Part shown: in pieces, positions 5,417-7,567 of the stretch
How the letters are laid out: each line of letters opens with the position of its first letter
Numbering within the stretch: position 1 is the first letter of the stretch
Source: an uncultured Eubacteriales bacterium
GTDB taxonomy: Bacteria; Bacillota; Clostridia; Oscillospirales; UMGS1783
DNA length: 7,567 nucleotides
Direction of reading: 5' to 3'
Assembly: GCA_900555065.1 (NCBI GenBank)
Contig: USJY01000055.1
Coordinates: forward strand, 1-7,567
Notes under the pieces: model-generated
What the model was told of the DNA's origin: nothing
The model's database searches: none
The model's input: the letters and a program-made list of their open reading frames with translations, nothing else
Translations under genes and position numbers: made by a program

Positions 5417-5428
5417 ATTCTGTATAAT
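5400..5428 (+). promoter_or_regulatory. Promoter of argG-argH
   Basis: A perfect -10 TATAAT (5423-5428) has TTGCAT (5400-5405) as a partial -35 (3 of 6 matches) at a 17-bp spacing. Transcription would begin near 5435, about 35 nt before the argG ATG. The weak -35 fits a regulated biosynthetic promoter. Confidence 0.7.
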
Positions 5429-5469
5429 CTTAAATATATTATGCATACAGCGGTTGGGAGGCTTTCACT

Positions 5470-6690
5470 ATGGAAAAAGTTAAAAAAGTGGTGCTCGCCT
5501 ATTCGGGCGGGCTGGACACGTCGATCATCATTCCCTGGCTTAAGGAAAACTACAACAACTGCGAAGTCATCGCCGTCGCGGGCGACGTGGGGCAGGGCGC
5601 GGAGCTGACCGGGCTCGAAGAAAAGGCCAAAAAGACGGGCGCGTCCAAGCTCTATGTGGCGGATCTGACGGAGGAGTTTATTCAGGATTACATATACCCG
5701 ACCCTCAAGGCCGGCGCGAAGTACGAGGGTATGTACCTTCTCGGCACTTCCTTCGCACGCCCGGTGATCGCCAAGCGGATTGTGGAGATCGCCAAGGCTG
5801 AGGGCGCAGACGCCATCGCCCACGGCTGCACGGGCAAGGGCAACGATCAGGTGCGCTTTGAACTGACCATAAAGGCCCTCGCGCCGGAGATGAAGATCAT
5901 CGCGCCCTGGCGCGAATGGTCGCTCAAGTCCCGCGATGAGGAGATCGATTACGCGGAAGCGCACAATATCCCGCTGGCTATCAGCCGTGAGACCAACTAT
6001 TCCAAGGACAAGAACATCTGGCATCTCTCCCATGAGGGGCTCGACCTGGAAGACCCGGCGAACGAGCCGGATTACGACAAGATCCTGGAACTCGGCGTTT
6101 CGCCGGAAAAGGCGCCGGACAAGCCGACCTATATTACCATCGGTTTTGAACAGGGCGTGCCGGTATCCCTCGACGGCAAGAAGCTCGGCTGTGTGGAGCT
6201 GCTGCAAAAACTCAACGACCTCGGCGGCGCAAACGGCATCGGCATTCTTGATATGGTGGAAAACCGCCTTGTCGGCATGAAGTCGCGCGGCGTGTACGAG
6301 ACGCCGGGCGGCGCGATCCTCTACCATGCGCACGAGGTGCTCGAGACCATTTGCCTCGACCGCGACACCCAGCACTACAAGCAGGGCGTTTCCCATAAAT
6401 TTGCGGAGCTCGTATACAACGGACAGTGGTTTACGCCGCTGCGGGAGGCGCTCAGCGCCTTTGTGGACGAGACGCAGAAGACCGTGACGGGCGAGGTGCG
6501 GCTCAAGCTGTACAAGGGCAACATCATCAACGCCGGCGTTACGTCGCCCTACACCCTGTACGACGAGGAAGTCGCCACCTTCGGCGAGGACGCGATCTAT
6601 AACCAGAAGGACAGCGAGGGATTTGTGAATCTGTTCGGCCTGCCCATCAAGGTCAAGGCGTTGCTCGACCAGAAGCGCTCCCAGCAGTAA
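5470..6690 (+). CDS. argG: Argininosuccinate synthase
   Basis: Joins citrulline and aspartate using ATP, giving argininosuccinate, AMP and pyrophosphate. This is the seventh step of arginine synthesis, in the cytoplasm. The 406 residues are the usual length of the common bacterial type. The N-terminal PP-loop is AYSGGLDTS (10-18). Further family signatures are [12 protein letters not shown] (87-98), [14 protein letters not shown] (118-131), [13 protein letters not shown] (172-184) with the SHEG that follows, and [12 protein letters not shown] (270-281). The C-terminal arm ends in [12 protein letters not shown], which in this family takes part in tetramer contacts. The ATG is fixed by GGGAGG (5456-5461), 8 nt upstream. 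argH follows after 91 nt on the same strand, so the two probably share the promoter at 5400-5428. No argininosuccinate-independent variant features and no frameshift are seen. Confidence 0.98.
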   Translation: MEKVKKVVLAYSGGLDTSIIIPWLKENYNNCEVIAVAGDVGQGAELTGLEEKAKKTGASKLYVADLTEEFIQDYIYPTLKAGAKYEGMYLLGTSFARPVIAKRIVEIAKAEGADAIAHGCTGKGNDQVRFELTIKALAPEMKIIAPWREWSLKSRDEEIDYAEAHNIPLAISRETNYSKDKNIWHLSHEGLDLEDPANEPDYDKILELGVSPEKAPDKPTYITIGFEQGVPVSLDGKKLGCVELLQKLNDLGGANGIGILDMVENRLVGMKSRGVYETPGGAILYHAHEVLETICLDRDTQHYKQGVSHKFAELVYNGQWFTPLREALSAFVDETQKTVTGEVRLKLYKGNIINAGVTSPYTLYDEEVATFGEDAIYNQKDSEGFVNLFGLPIKVKALLDQKRSQQ

Positions 6691-6702
6691 GTTTGCCAAT
6701 AC

Positions 6703-6728
6703 CGGCGCGGCCTGCGCAGGCCGCGCCG
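6703..6728. other. Perfect GC-rich palindrome / strong hairpin between argG and argH
   Basis: GGCGCGGCCTGC (6704-6715) is followed directly by its reverse complement (6716-6727), a perfect 24-bp palindrome. C6703-G6728 adds another pair. As RNA it folds into an 11-bp stem with a GCGC loop. The next bases are CGCGTTGTATAT, not a U-tract, so a classical terminator is unlikely. It may protect the argG 3' end and set the argG/argH ratio, or give partial termination. Confidence 0.6.
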
Positions 6729-6781
6729 CGCGTTGTATATATATTATATAAGGTATGGCTTAAAATGGAGGACATGGACTG

Positions 6782-7567
6782 ATGAAACTATGGGCGGGCA
6801 GGTTCCAGAAACAGACGGATGAAAAGGTGAACGATTTCAATTCGTCTTTGGCGTTCGACGCCCGCATGTACCGAGAAGATATACAGGGCAGTATGGCCCA
6901 CGCGGCCATGCTTGGCGCGTGCGGGATTATCCCGCAGCAGGACAGCAACGAGATCGTGCGGGAGCTGCAGCGCATTTTGGACGACCTGGAAGCGGGCACG
7001 CTTGCGCTTGACCCGACGGCGGAGGACATCCACATGTTCGTCGAGCAGGTGCTGACGGAACGCCTGGGCGAGACGGGCAAACGCCTGCACACCGCACGCA
7101 GCCGCAACGACCAGGTCGCGCTCGACCTGCGCATGCACCTGAAAATACAGGTGCGGGACATACAGCGGCTGATTCTGCGCCTGCAGAAGGGGCTGTTTAA
7201 CATGGCCAATCTGCACGCCGGCACGGTCATGCCGGGATACACCCATTTGCAGCGGGCGCAGCCCGTTACTTTTGGGCACCATCTGCTCGCCTATGCCGAG
7301 ATGCTCAAGCGCGACTACGGCCGGCTGGACGACTGTTATACGCGCATGGACGAGATGCCGCTCGGTTCCGGCGCGCTGGCGACGACGACCTATCCCATCG
7401 ACCGCGACGCAGTGGCCAAGGCGCTGGGGTTCCGCGCCGTGACCGCCAACAGCATGGACAGCGTGGCCGACCGTGATTTTGTCATAGAACTGCTCGGCGC
7501 GATTTCGATTCTTATGATGCATCTGTCCCGGTTCTCGGAGGAAATCATCCTCTGGAGCAGCGGCGAA
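6782..7567 (+). CDS. argH: Argininosuccinate lyase, N-terminal 262 residues (3' truncated by window edge)
   Basis: Splits argininosuccinate into arginine and fumarate, the last step of arginine synthesis. It belongs to the fumarase/aspartase superfamily and works as a cytoplasmic tetramer. It starts MKLWAGRF, the usual family N-terminus. The visible signatures are EDIHMFVEQVLTERLG (81-96), LHTARSRNDQVALDLRMHL (102-120), MPGYTHLQRAQPVTFGHHLLAYAE (150-173) with the conserved His 155, MPLGSGALATTTYPIDRD (192-209) and NSMDSVADRDF (223-233). Full-length enzymes have about 460 residues, so some 200 lie beyond the edge, including the flexible catalytic Ser loop with its MPQKKNP-type signature. GGAGG (6767-6771) is 10 nt before the ATG. 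No separate convincing promoter is seen in the 91-nt gap, so cotranscription with argG is likely. Confidence 0.97.
   Translation, partial: MKLWAGRFQKQTDEKVNDFNSSLAFDARMYREDIQGSMAHAAMLGACGIIPQQDSNEIVRELQRILDDLEAGTLALDPTAEDIHMFVEQVLTERLGETGKRLHTARSRNDQVALDLRMHLKIQVRDIQRLILRLQKGLFNMANLHAGTVMPGYTHLQRAQPVTFGHHLLAYAEMLKRDYGRLDDCYTRMDEMPLGSGALATTTYPIDRDAVAKALGFRAVTANSMDSVADRDFVIELLGAISILMMHLSRFSEEIILWSSGE

Noticed and set aside
5389..6699. Long antisense open frame over argG (436 codons)
   Set aside because: It mirrors the argG reading frame and codon bias; its product has low-complexity, non-family-like sequence.
6733..6781. Separate argH promoter in the AT-rich stretch
   Set aside because: Several TATA-like hexamers occur, but none has a -35 at the right distance because the upstream bases are the GC palindrome.

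Overview
The window reads as a piece of chromosome from a Gram-positive anaerobe of the Bacillota, most likely class Clostridia. This is inferred from strong Shine-Dalgarno sites (GGAGG type), consensus TTGACA-17-TATAAT promoters, a PadR / HAAS-type membrane protein / DUF4097 operon, and an argG-argH pair with possible ArgR boxes. I cannot name a genus. All recognised genes lie on the + strand. The pyk and arg genes are visibly richer in G+C than the left end.

Left part (1-1452): the C-terminal part of an AAA_14/DUF4143 ATPase runs in from outside the window. It is followed by a gap with a stable hairpin and a short dyad. A 72-residue XRE-type helix-turn-helix regulator comes next, with its own near-consensus promoter and an intrinsic terminator.

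Middle (about 1590-3700): a self-contained three-gene operon. It encodes a PadR-family repressor, a HAAS-like/DUF1700-type four-helix membrane protein, and a membrane-anchored DUF4097 (toastrack-type) protein with a regular 18-21 residue Ser-Gly repeat. It has a promoter overlapped by a perfect 8-bp inverted repeat (candidate PadR operator) and ends at a textbook terminator. Related combinations are known from comparative genomics of Psp/Lia-type envelope-stress systems. The specific signal and targets cannot be read from the sequence, and this is the most interesting module in the window.

Right part (3700-7567): housekeeping metabolism. A pyruvate kinase of the short, 469-residue form sits behind a perfect extended -10 promoter and a structured leader of about 105 nt. 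Then come argG (argininosuccinate synthase) and the first 262 residues of argH (argininosuccinate lyase), the last two steps of arginine synthesis. The region before argG carries several sequences resembling ArgR/AhrC operators. A perfect 24-bp palindrome without a U-tract lies between argG and argH.

I found no CRISPR array, insertion sequence, tRNA or rRNA. No clearly new system is evident. The findings are mostly regulatory structures and the envelope-stress-like cassette.
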